Assembly (NCBI GenBank): GCA_964017195.1
Contig: OZ024900.1
Location: 26,124,429 to 26,188,428, forward strand
Direction: 5' to 3'
Length of the DNA stretch: 64,000 nucleotides
Origin: Siderastrea radians
Lineage: Eukaryota > Cnidaria > Anthozoa > Scleractinia > Rhizangiidae
The translations under genes were made by a program, and so were the position numbers. How positions within the stretch are numbered: position 1 is the first letter of the stretch; each line of letters begins with the position of its first letter. The notes below the pieces were generated by a model. It ran no database searches and was not told where the DNA came from. It was given only the letters and a program-made list of their open reading frames with translations. Positions 40,920 to 48,924 of this stretch are shown here, piece after piece.

Positions 40920-41806
40920 CTGATGAGCTTCATAAACCAATAAAGCGTAACTTCACCCGGCGGCGAGTAATTGTAAACCATATTGACAATACATGGTGTT
41001 CAGATATCGTTGAGATGCAAAAATTCAGTCGATGGAACGCTGGCTACAGGTATCTTCTTATGGTTTTAGATGTATTCTCTAAATACGGTTGGATTGTCCC
41101 ATTAAAAGATAAAAAGGGTGAAACCGTTATGAATGCTTTTAAAACAATATTCAAAGAGGGGCGTAAACCGGAATATCTTTGGACAGACAAAGGCAAGGAG
41201 TATTACAACAAACATGTTAAGGAACTACTTGATAAGAATGAAATAACATTGTACTCAACCGAAAATGAGGAAAAGTCGTCCGTTTGTGAAAGATGGAACC
41301 GTACAATCAAAACCAAAATGTGGAAACAGTTTACTGTTCAAGGTAATACACAGTATCTTGACATGTTACCTAAATTAGTGAAACAGTATAACAATACCAG
41401 ACATTCAAGCACAAAGATGACACCTACAGAAGCAAGCAAAAAGAAGAATGAAGGAGTTGTTTACTTTAATCTGTACGGTGATATGGAAACATTAAAACAA
41501 AAACCGAAATTTCAAGTTGGTGATAAGGTTAGAATAAGTAAGTATAAACGGAATGTGTTTGATAAAGGATATACCCCAAATTGGTCTGAGGAAATTTTCA
41601 CAGTTGATGAAATACAACATACCAATCCAATCACATACAAACTGAAGGATCTCAGAGATGAATACATTGAAGGGAGTTTTTATGAACCTGAATTACTGAA
41701 AGCTGAACAACAGGTATTCAGAATTGATAAAGTTATTCGGAGGGATTATAAGAAGAAACAGGCTCTTGTTAAATGGAAGGGATACAGTGATGAATTTAAC
41801 AGTTAG
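40796..41806 (+). CDS. Integrase with truncated chromodomain (E2)
   Basis: The core is rve-type: Asp in WCSDIVEMQ, Asp in LWTDKGKEY and Glu in SSVCERWNRT, with NTRHSSTKMTP before the SH3-like part (KFQVGDKVRI). A C-terminal chromodomain starts with FRIDKVIRRDYKKKQ and ALVKWKGY but stops at TAG 41804-41806, where a conserved tryptophan is usual; the same frame reads VPMKDLRDI after the stop. The N-terminal part overlaps the PLA2 tail in another frame and is not clearly integrase until LADELHKPI (~40917), so the true start is uncertain. Chromodomain integrases can steer insertion to modified chromatin. Confidence 0.85.
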   Translation: MGTNSTISNQHEAETRPWCNKTKEDKKRERPSSEENWQEKLADELHKPIKRNFTRRRVIVNHIDNTWCSDIVEMQKFSRWNAGYRYLLMVLDVFSKYGWIVPLKDKKGETVMNAFKTIFKEGRKPEYLWTDKGKEYYNKHVKELLDKNEITLYSTENEEKSSVCERWNRTIKTKMWKQFTVQGNTQYLDMLPKLVKQYNNTRHSSTKMTPTEASKKKNEGVVYFNLYGDMETLKQKPKFQVGDKVRISKYKRNVFDKGYTPNWSEEIFTVDEIQHTNPITYKLKDLRDEYIEGSFYEPELLKAEQQVFRIDKVIRRDYKKKQALVKWKGYSDEFNS

Positions 41807-41969
41807 GTTCCAATGAAGGACTTAAGAGATATATAAAGTGTTTTAAAGAGAATTATCTAATATATATTATATCAATCGATACAGTATATGCTGTCTTTTG
41901 CTTTTGGTAGCCAAAAATATAATTGTTTCTGGCTATCTTATTTAAAAATAATATATAGAATTAATACAT
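41807..41969. other. Gap with orphan late-type motif
   Basis: TTATCTAATATATATTATAT at about 41846-41865 resembles the late-type motif but no supported gene follows; the only frame from the next ATG (41887) has 34 codons. Confidence 0.3.
41950..41960 (+). promoter_or_regulatory. E2 early-type motif before BRO gene
   Basis: AATATATAGAATTAATACAT lies before the ATG at 41970. Confidence 0.35.
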
Positions 41970-42818
41970 ATGAAAGGTTTTACTTATGAAGGTCAAAAAC
42001 TGAATATTATCAAAAAGGATGATGATATATGGTTCCGTGGTAAAACAGTTGCCAGCATTTTAAATTATAAAAATACTCGTAAAGCTATTCGTGATCATGT
42101 TGATTTGGAAGATAAAATTACATTAAACGACCTCAAATCTTGGGGGAACGAATCGTTCCCCCTAAAAAATGACCAAAAATCCAAAGGTAACGAATCGTTA
42201 CCCCTAAAAAATAACCATGTGATTTATATAAATGAATCCGGACTGTACAGCCTCATTTTGAGATCAAAAATAGATAAAGCTAAAGAATTTAAACATTGGG
42301 TAACAAAAGAGGTTTTACCATCAATCAGAAAAACTGGTAAATATGAATTCAACAACAGACCATACAAAATGCTAACATTCAATATCAACACAGAATATGA
42401 TTTACATAAAAAGGTAGTCAACTTTATTAGAAACAATTATCCTAAAGCAATCCTAATACCAACATTAGGTGAAAATCAAATTAATTGTAACATGAGAATA
42501 AAATCATACAACATGGGTTATCAGAAGGGAGCTTGTGATCTATTCATTGGAAATATGCATTTGAAGTACACAGGTTTTGCAATCGAATTTAAAACACCAA
42601 CTGGTTATGGAAAGCTTTCAAAAGAACAGGAAATAATGCTACAAGAGTATGAAAACAACAATTACAAAATATTAGTCAGCAACGATTATGATGAGATCAT
42701 TAAAGAAATCATACTTTATTTCCAGGGTGTAAGAATCAAATGCAAACATTGTTCCAGAAAATTCAAGTCAACAGAAACATCAAGCAATCATTTAAAATTC
42801 ATACACAAAAACTTATAA
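41970..42818 (+). CDS. BRO-N protein fused to VRR-NUC-like nuclease and zinc finger (E2)
   Basis: 282 residues. Residues ~1-122 are a BRO-N domain (VASILNYKNTRKAIRDHV; YINESGLYSLILRSK; EFKHWVTKEVLPSIRKTGKY), known from baculovirus and phage DNA-binding proteins. Residues ~145-250 look like a PD-(D/E)xK nuclease of VRR-NUC type: GACDLFI (Asp190), GFAIEFKTP (Glu206, Lys208), then LSKEQ (Gln220). A C2H2-type finger ends the protein (C258, C261, H274, H279). Residues 59-81 hold two GNES(F/L)PLKN copies encoded by palindromes. A role in replication or repair is inferred. The nuclease call rests on motif spacing alone. Confidence 0.65.
   Translation: MKGFTYEGQKLNIIKKDDDIWFRGKTVASILNYKNTRKAIRDHVDLEDKITLNDLKSWGNESFPLKNDQKSKGNESLPLKNNHVIYINESGLYSLILRSKIDKAKEFKHWVTKEVLPSIRKTGKYEFNNRPYKMLTFNINTEYDLHKKVVNFIRNNYPKAILIPTLGENQINCNMRIKSYNMGYQKGACDLFIGNMHLKYTGFAIEFKTPTGYGKLSKEQEIMLQEYENNNYKILVSNDYDEIIKEIILYFQGVRIKCKHCSRKFKSTETSSNHLKFIHKNL
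42142..42202 (+). repeat. Two in-frame palindromes encoding GNES(F/L)PLKN repeats
   Basis: GGGGGAACGA-A-TCGTTCCCCC at 42142-42162 has perfect 10-bp arms. GGTAACGA-A-TCGTTACC at 42186-42202 has perfect 8-bp arms. The two differ by a G-to-T change paired with a C-to-A change on the other arm. Both are followed by CCCTAAAAAAT. Confidence 0.9.
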
Positions 42819-42827
42819 AGAGAAAAT

Positions 42828-42843
42828 CATATAGTATTAATAG
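42828..42843 (+). promoter_or_regulatory. E2 early-type motif (CATATAGTATTAATAG)
   Basis: ATATAGTA 13 bp before the ATG at 42844. Confidence 0.4.
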
Positions 42844-43041
42844 ATGGAAAATCAAAATGTAAAGAGAGGTCGAGGTAGACCAAGAATATTTACTGATGAG
42901 GAGAGAAGACAACGCAAAACAACATACATGCTTAATATAGAATGGTATTGTGATATATGTAAAACAGGTCGCAATTATACACTAGCTGGGAAAACCTGTC
43001 ATTTGAAAACAAAAAAGCACCAAAAAAATTCTAAAAAATAA
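42844..43041 (+). CDS. AT-hook plus zinc-finger small DNA-binding protein (E2)
   Basis: 65 residues. An AT-hook (KRGRGRPRIF, residues 7-16) binds the minor groove of AT-rich DNA in known proteins. The C-terminal half is a U1/C2H2-like finger: WYCDIC, then KTCHLKTKKH with the two His five apart. All between is short and charged. It is intact, with an early-type motif upstream, between the BRO-nuclease and polymerase genes. A small DNA-binding regulator or replication accessory is likely. The genome it would bind is very AT-rich. Confidence 0.6.
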   Translation: MENQNVKRGRGRPRIFTDEERRQRKTTYMLNIEWYCDICKTGRNYTLAGKTCHLKTKKHQKNSKK

Positions 43042-43113
43042 CATAGTTCAAAGGATTCATAATTGGATCACTTGAATTGATTCAAACGCACTGATAATTA
43101 TTTAAAAAAATAA

Positions 43114-43131
43114 AATATATAGTAATATTAT
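43114..43131 (+). promoter_or_regulatory. E2 early-type motif (AATATATAGTAATATTAT)
   Basis: Directly before the ATG at 43132. Confidence 0.4.
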
Positions 43132-43374
43132 ATGTTGAAATTCATAAAATTAGAACAAAAAATAGCATTAATCAATAATGAAATAGATAAGAAATTTAGA
43201 TCAATCACTTGTAAATACTGTCATTCAATGGCGACACATGTACTAATTACTGGAGAGTATTCTAACTATGAAGTAAGTATAATATGCCATAAATGTTCAG
43301 ATCGTATAAACAAATTAAAAGGCTATCAACTTGATCTTATGGGATTTGTTGACTCCTATAAATTAGCCATTTAA
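43132..43374 (+). CDS. Small zinc-ribbon protein (E2)
   Basis: 80 residues with two Cys pairs, CKYC (~27-30) and CHKC (~52-55), separated by a beta-like stretch (THVLITGEYSNYEVSI). An N-terminal helix (KLEQKIALINNEIDKKF) precedes them and a short hydrophobic helix ends the protein. The layout suggests a treble-clef or zinc-ribbon fold. No family recognised. Early-type motif upstream; next gene is the polymerase. Confidence 0.5.
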   Translation: MLKFIKLEQKIALINNEIDKKFRSITCKYCHSMATHVLITGEYSNYEVSIICHKCSDRINKLKGYQLDLMGFVDSYKLAI

Positions 43375-43407
43375 AAACGCACACTAAACTATTTAAAAAT
43401 ATTTCAC

Positions 43408-43426
43408 TATAGATATAGTATCTATA
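43408..43426 (+). promoter_or_regulatory. Palindromic early-type motif before PolB (TATAGATA-TAG-TATCTATA)
   Basis: Perfect 8-bp inverted arms with a 3-bp centre, abutting the polymerase ATG at 43427. Probably both promoter and binding site. Confidence 0.5.
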
Positions 43427-46400
43427 ATGAGATCAGAAAAAAAATCTAATAATATTAATATGGATAAAGCTAGTTTGAAGAAACTCAGCAAATCGCAACT
43501 CATCAAATTGCTTATGAAGCAAGATAATAACACGCCCATTTTACAAAAAAGACCAGTACCTGCGCCTCGTAAGAGTGTCAAAGAGATGGTCAAACGGTAC
43601 GAAGAAAACATTATTCTTCCACCAATGCAGTTCAGGGATAATTACAAACCAATCCCAAAACAAAGAACTGTTAAAAGAAAACCGGTTCCTACACCTAGAA
43701 CCGTAATTAAACAAATCGACAAAGCTTTAAACGGTTTTGTAAAATCTTATGAAATCGATCTAAGAAATGATAAAGATCCTCTTATTCAAATGCAAAATAC
43801 ACGAAAAGGTGTAGAACGTCAATTATCTATTTTATTGAATGAAATGAAAGGCTTGAAATACGTTGAAACATTGAAAGTCACTTTCGAAAAAATATCATCT
43901 GATGTAATAATTGAAAAGTCAGCATATTTCAATAGCGCAAGTCAAACAATAATCAACCAAGTGGGAATCAGTGAATCATTAAAAATTTCTTCAGAAAACA
44001 TCATAAACAAAATAGCTCAATGGATATCAGAAGGATCAGGATGGACTGTAAAAGAAATTAATGACCATTACCTAAACATTGCTAAATATGAGCCTATGAA
44101 GGGATCCTCATATATCCAACTTCCTGAAGAACTGCGAAACAGTGCTAAAGGTTTAATAAACATGAAAAATAAGAATAATGAATGCTTCCGATGGTGTCAT
44201 ATTAGACATATAAATCCACAAGAAAAATATCCTCAAAGAATAAAAAAGGTTGACAAACAATACATTGAAAAATTAAATTACTCCGGTATTGAATTCCCAG
44301 TTTGTATCAAACATTACAACAAAATTGAGAAGCAAAACAGCATCAATATAAATGTATTCGGGTATGAAAACAAACAACCTTATCCCATCTATATTTCAAA
44401 AGAAAAGAATGAAGATCATATGGAACTACTTTTAATAACTGAAAATGAGAACAATCATTATATTCTTATAAAAGATTTCAACAAATTCATGTATAACCAA
44501 ACAAAACATGAACATAGAAAACACTTTTGTATGCACTGCCTGCAATGTTTTAGTTCTGACAGGGTATTGAGCAATCATAAAGATATTTGCATACAAGTTA
44601 ATGGCACTCAAGCAATTAAAATGCCAACTAAAGATAACAATATATTAAAATTCAACAACTTTCATAAACAGCAACCTGTATCATTTGTTATTTATGCTGA
44701 TTTCGAGGCTATCACAGAGAAAATTCATGGATGTCAACAAGAAGGTAAGAAATCATATACTGAGGCTTACCAAAAACATACCGACTGTGGATATGGATAT
44801 AAGGTTGTCTGCTGTTATGACGACAAATATACCAAACCAATACAACTATATAGAGGTGAAAATGCTGTTTACAAATTCATGGAGAACATGTTAGAAGAAG
44901 TAAAATGGTGTAAAAAAGTAATGAAAAAACATTTTAATAAACCATTGAAAATGAGTAATGAGGATGAGCAGGAATTCAAAAAATCAACGAGATGCCACAT
45001 CTGTGATAAGAAATATAATGAAGAAGACGTCCGTGTGAGAGATCATTGCCATATTACAGGTGTATTCAGAGGCTCAGCACACCAAGACTGTAATTTGAAA
45101 CTAAAAATGAAGCCTGAAGAAATAAAAATTCCTGTTATATTCCATAATTTGAGGGGTTATGATAGCCATTTCATAATGCAAAAATTAGGTCAAATAGTCA
45201 AAAAGCACACATACAAAAATAATAAAGGAGAGGATAAACAAATGAATATCAATGCTATTCCAAATAATATGGAAAAGTATATGGCTTTTATGCTTGGTAA
45301 TCATCTTACATTCATCGACAGTTTCCAGTTTATGAGTTCAAGTTTGGATAAATTAGTTAGCAACTTACCAGCAGAAGCTCTAAAGTATACTAGCGAACGG
45401 TTCAAAAAAGAAAAATTAAGTCTTATGACCCGTAAGGGAGTTTATCCTTATGATTATATGGATAGTTTTGATAAATTCAACAAAACAGAATTACCAACTA
45501 AAGAAGAATTTTACAGCATATTGATTGATGAGCATATTTCAAATGAAGATTATACCCATGCTCAAAATGTTTGGAATACATTTAAATTGCAGACAATGGG
45601 TGAATACCATAATTTATATCTCAAGTCTGATATCCTTTTATTAGCTGATGTGTTTGAAAACTTCCGTAGAACATGTATTCAGTATTACAAATTAGACCCA
45701 TGTCACTATTTTACATCACCTGGTTTGTCTTGGGATGCTATGTTAAAGATGACAAATATTAAATTAGAACTAATGACTGACATCAACATGTTTCAATTCA
45801 TAGAAGCTGGAATGCGCGGTGGAATTTCTTACATTTCTCATCGACATTCAAAAGCGAACAATAAGTACATGAAAGAATACGATGAGAAGGCGCCCTCAAA
45901 GTATATAATGTACTTGGATGCTAATAATTTATATGGTTGGGCTATGTCACAGTATCTTCCAACAGGTAATTTCAGATGGATGACAGAAAAGCAAATTAGC
46001 AAACTAAATGTAGCCAGATATAATGAAAATAGTGAAAAAGGGTTAATACTAGAAGTTGATCTAGAATATCCTAAAGAGTTGCATTATTTGCATAATGACT
46101 ACCCATTGGCTGCTGAGAGGGTTTGTGTAAAAAAAAATATGCTGTCTGATTATTGTAAAAAGATAGCTACAAAGTATAATATATCAACAGGACTAGTACA
46201 TAAACTAATCCCAACATTATCAAATAAAGAAAAATATGTTCTGCATTACAGAAACTTGCAGATGTATATTGATCTTGGATTAAAATTGAAAAAGATCCAT
46301 AGAGTATTAGAATTTGATCAGTCACCATGGTTGAAGCAATATATTGATTTCAACACACAAAAACGATCGCAAGCAAAAAACGCATTCGAAAAAGATTTCT

Positions 46401-47173
46401 TCAAACTTATGAATAACTCAGTATTTGGTAAAACAATGGAAAACATTAGAAAACGTGTTGATGTACGTCTTATCACAGATGGTAAAAAACTATTAAAAAT
46501 GTCTTCTAAACCTACTTTTGTATGCAGTAAAATATTCAATGAAAATCTGGTAGCAGTTCACAAGATCAAAGAAGTACTAACTCTTAATCGGCCGGCTTAT
46601 GTGGGTATGTGTATTCTTGATCTAAGCAAAACATTGATGTATGATTTTCATTATAATTACATAAAACAGAAGTATGGAGACAAAGCCAAGCTGCTATTCA
46701 CTGATACAGACTCATTAACTTATGAAATTCAGACTGAAGATATTTACCAAGACTTTTGGAATGATAAAGATAAATTTGACAACAGTGACTATCCAGAAAG
46801 TTCCCAGTATTTCAGCAAAGCAAACAAAAAAGTAATTGGAAAATTTAAAGATGAAGCAGCAGGAATGCCAATAAAAGAATTTATCGGATTACGATCAAAA
46901 ATGTATAGTTATATAAAAGAAGACAATAAAGTAGAAAAAACAGCAAAAGGAATCAAAAAGAATATAATAAAAGGAAATATCAAACACGAAGATTATAAAA
47001 AAGTATTATTCAAAAATGAGCAAATGCAACATAGAATGAAAACAATAAGAAGCGAAAGACATCAACTCGGAAGTTATGAAATCAACAAAATATCACTCAG
47101 CTGTTTTGATGATAAAAGATATATAGCAGAAAATGGAATCAAAAGTTTAGCTTACGGACATTATGCAATCTAA
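43427..47173 (+). CDS. Protein-primed-type DNA polymerase B, intact (E2)
   Basis: 1248 residues. The N-terminal part is lysine/proline-rich (KRPVPAPRKS; KRKPVPTPRTV). Cys253 (NECFRWC) and His344 (NHYILIKD) suggest a papain/OTU-like fold. A zinc finger (HFCMHCLQCFSS) follows at ~366-388, then ExoI (VIYADFEAI, ~420), a zinc/endonuclease-VII-like insertion (CHICDKKYNEEDVRVRDHCH, ~521-540), and ExoII (NLRGYDSH, ~575). Palm motifs are LDANNLYGWAM (~830), LMNNSVFGKTM (~997), FTDTDSL (~1091) and GLRSKMYSY (~1155). Protein-primed PolBs replicate linear genomes with terminal inverted repeats. The frame is complete and no lesion was seen. The E1 enzyme is a different lineage. Confidence 0.93.
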   Translation: MRSEKKSNNINMDKASLKKLSKSQLIKLLMKQDNNTPILQKRPVPAPRKSVKEMVKRYEENIILPPMQFRDNYKPIPKQRTVKRKPVPTPRTVIKQIDKALNGFVKSYEIDLRNDKDPLIQMQNTRKGVERQLSILLNEMKGLKYVETLKVTFEKISSDVIIEKSAYFNSASQTIINQVGISESLKISSENIINKIAQWISEGSGWTVKEINDHYLNIAKYEPMKGSSYIQLPEELRNSAKGLINMKNKNNECFRWCHIRHINPQEKYPQRIKKVDKQYIEKLNYSGIEFPVCIKHYNKIEKQNSININVFGYENKQPYPIYISKEKNEDHMELLLITENENNHYILIKDFNKFMYNQTKHEHRKHFCMHCLQCFSSDRVLSNHKDICIQVNGTQAIKMPTKDNNILKFNNFHKQQPVSFVIYADFEAITEKIHGCQQEGKKSYTEAYQKHTDCGYGYKVVCCYDDKYTKPIQLYRGENAVYKFMENMLEEVKWCKKVMKKHFNKPLKMSNEDEQEFKKSTRCHICDKKYNEEDVRVRDHCHITGVFRGSAHQDCNLKLKMKPEEIKIPVIFHNLRGYDSHFIMQKLGQIVKKHTYKNNKGEDKQMNINAIPNNMEKYMAFMLGNHLTFIDSFQFMSSSLDKLVSNLPAEALKYTSERFKKEKLSLMTRKGVYPYDYMDSFDKFNKTELPTKEEFYSILIDEHISNEDYTHAQNVWNTFKLQTMGEYHNLYLKSDILLLADVFENFRRTCIQYYKLDPCHYFTSPGLSWDAMLKMTNIKLELMTDINMFQFIEAGMRGGISYISHRHSKANNKYMKEYDEKAPSKYIMYLDANNLYGWAMSQYLPTGNFRWMTEKQISKLNVARYNENSEKGLILEVDLEYPKELHYLHNDYPLAAERVCVKKNMLSDYCKKIATKYNISTGLVHKLIPTLSNKEKYVLHYRNLQMYIDLGLKLKKIHRVLEFDQSPWLKQYIDFNTQKRSQAKNAFEKDFFKLMNNSVFGKTMENIRKRVDVRLITDGKKLLKMSSKPTFVCSKIFNENLVAVHKIKEVLTLNRPAYVGMCILDLSKTLMYDFHYNYIKQKYGDKAKLLFTDTDSLTYEIQTEDIYQDFWNDKDKFDNSDYPESSQYFSKANKKVIGKFKDEAAGMPIKEFIGLRSKMYSYIKEDNKVEKTAKGIKKNIIKGNIKHEDYKKVLFKNEQMQHRMKTIRSERHQLGSYEINKISLSCFDDKRYIAENGIKSLAYGHYAI

Positions 47174-47207
47174 AAATGGATCTGATATAACGGAAGCCAT
47201 ATATATA

Positions 47208-47264
47208 GATGAGTCTATCTCATTACTTCATCATTTCATGACGAAGCAACGAGATTGACTCATC
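47208..47264. repeat. 57-bp hairpin after PolB (E2)
   Basis: GATGAGTCTATCTCATTACT and the reverse complement of the right arm agree at about 23 of 27 positions, with a 4-nt centre. Confidence 0.75.
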
Positions 47265-47285
47265 CTAACTTGTGGTAGCCATTAT

Positions 47286-47362
47286 AGTAGTTATAGAGTT
47301 GGCGTTGTTCAAGACCAGTTTTGCTTCAAAACTGGTCTCGAACCGCCAACTCTATAACTACT
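47286..47362. repeat. 77-bp terminal palindrome (E2)
   Basis: AGTAGTTATAGAGTTGGCG and the complementary right arm enclose a second stem (AAGACCAGTTTTG / CAAAACTGGTCT) with a 3-nt centre (CTT). Ends AGTAGT...ACTACT like the E1 palindrome. The GGTAGCCA/TGGTTACC flanks extend it imperfectly. Confidence 0.8.
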
Positions 47363-47673
47363 TGGTTACCGACCTGATAGGTCTTTGTCAGTTCTTTTAA
47401 GTTGTTATCTGCTGTGAAGACTAAAACTTGATTGGTGTGATACGTCTAACATCGGTGGGACTCACTGTGTCAGTCTATTGTTAGCCAGATTTGTCAGTGT
47501 GTCCTACTGTTTGTCTGTTATGTTAAAATCGTCCACAAGTCTTTTTTTCAGGTAAATTGTAATATTGCCTGCGAGAATAAATAAATATTAAGTAAAGCAG
47601 CAGGTACCTGTTAGCCTTAGTTCAGGGGAGTTTGGTGAAGTGCGCAAACCTGCTTTCTGCAGTAAGTCGTAAA
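47363..47673. other. Host-like noncoding DNA right of E2
   Basis: No gene or repeat supported. Confidence 0.4.
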
Positions 47674-47936
47674 GGCCTGGCTAAACTAGAAAACGCTGTT
47701 GCAGAAACATTGCTGCAGGCGCAAATGTTTCCCAGTTTAGCCGCACGAGAAACGTATGTTGAGGAAGCACATTTTACGTCTTGGAAGCAAGGAAATGTTT
47801 CTGAATCAAGTCAAAACATTTTTACTTCATTCACGCAAATTTTGCTTTCGAAACGTATGTTTTACAGTTTATCCACCCAAAGAAATATATCTGAAAACAA
47901 TGTTTCCGCAACAATGTATCCTAGTTTAGCCAGGCC
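47674..47936. mobile_element. MITE with ~40-bp TIRs (GGCCTGGCTAAACTAG)
   Basis: Both ends read inward GGCCTGGCTAAACTAG, then TGTTGC and GAAACATTG. No coding. Target duplication not clear. It sits at the end of a Penelope fragment and probably inserted into it. Confidence 0.7.
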
Positions 47937-47939
47937 CTA

Positions 47940-48330
47940 CGTTTGTAGAATAGCTCACACACTCAGCGCAGTCCCAGTCAGTTCGATGCGGGTAAGTTTG
48001 TAAATGGTGCTTAGCAATGTGATTGTTGATACCATCATTTCTCTGCGTTCGCTTGTGCACAGTCAGTCGCATGTTCAAACTTCTGCCGGTATCACCAATA
48101 CAATTGTCCCAGTATTCTATATTGTATACCGTTCCCTGTCGGTTTCTCAGTTTGTCCTTAACGTTTGTTAGTAGTTGTCGTAGGTGATCAAAAACACGGA
48201 CATTGTAAAGTAGTGCTACGCGTGCAATAGCTTCACAACTCTTCTGAGCGTAGTCCGTACAGTCCATTCCGTCCAGTCTTTCAGATCTATTTCCGGGAAC
48301 CTGGAACCTTAACAAATCCGTGCAGATCAC
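47940..48330 (-). pseudogene. Penelope-like GIY-YIG fragment, second family
   Basis: Minus-strand frame with KDKLRNRQGTVYNIEYWDNC, IGDTGRSLNMRLTVHKR and NNHIAKHHLQT, the endonuclease core of a Penelope-like element. It differs from the copy at 29862 in the Cys-pair and helix sequence, so it is another family. The C-terminal side is cut by the MITE ending at 47936. The N-terminal side reaches at least DYAQKSCEAIARVA. The reverse transcriptase is absent. Confidence 0.65.
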
Positions 48331-48884
48331 AAACCGATCACCGCTTTCCGATAAATTCTAAATTTTAGGACCCTAGGACAAATTTTAAATTAGAGCAAGC
48401 GGGTAAAAGCATTTATCGTACTTGTTTACTTTTTAGATCATCAGTAGTTCATTTGCAGAAAGTCGAAATTCAACTGGAGTTTGCAGCGCACACAAATCGC
48501 CATGGGATGAGGTAAGAATTTTTCTTTCTTTTCGTGAATGAGCTGATGCAGGTTATTCTTCCTCAAACCAAAGAGCAAATGTTTTCCCCTGATTGAGAAG
48601 CAGTCCTGGTGACCAGGATTTTGAAGTGAAGACGAGACGGACTGCTAATACACACGAAGGGTTTTGCTCCCGGAGCATGTTCCGGGGTAAATTTGCACGA
48701 CCAGTACACACGAGGGCGCATACTGCGGGAACCTGCTCCATATTATAGTACACACGAGGGAGCAAACGAAAGAAACTTGCTTTGGGATAGCTGATATTCG
48801 CCAGACGATGGCTTGGAAACTAGTTCAAAAATTGAAAATGGCGACTTACTTGAGGTCTCGTTCAAAGAAGAAAAAGTTAATTAC

Positions 48885-48924
<40 letters not shown>

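Larger units (their letters stand above)
30641..47362. mobile_element. E2: near-intact endogenous Polinton/adintovirus-class virus
   Basis: Some 16.7 kb of tightly packed genes with short, very AT-rich gaps. Hallmarks are a packaging ATPase, penton-like and major capsid proteins, adenain-type protease, PLA2 protein, integrase and PolB, plus accessory genes. Most frames are open: the visible lesions are in the fibre, coiled-coil protein, protease start, PLA2 and integrase chromodomain. This implies a recent insertion compared with E1. The right end is placed at the palindrome ending at 47362; the left end is uncertain within about 30370-30700. Confidence 0.9.
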
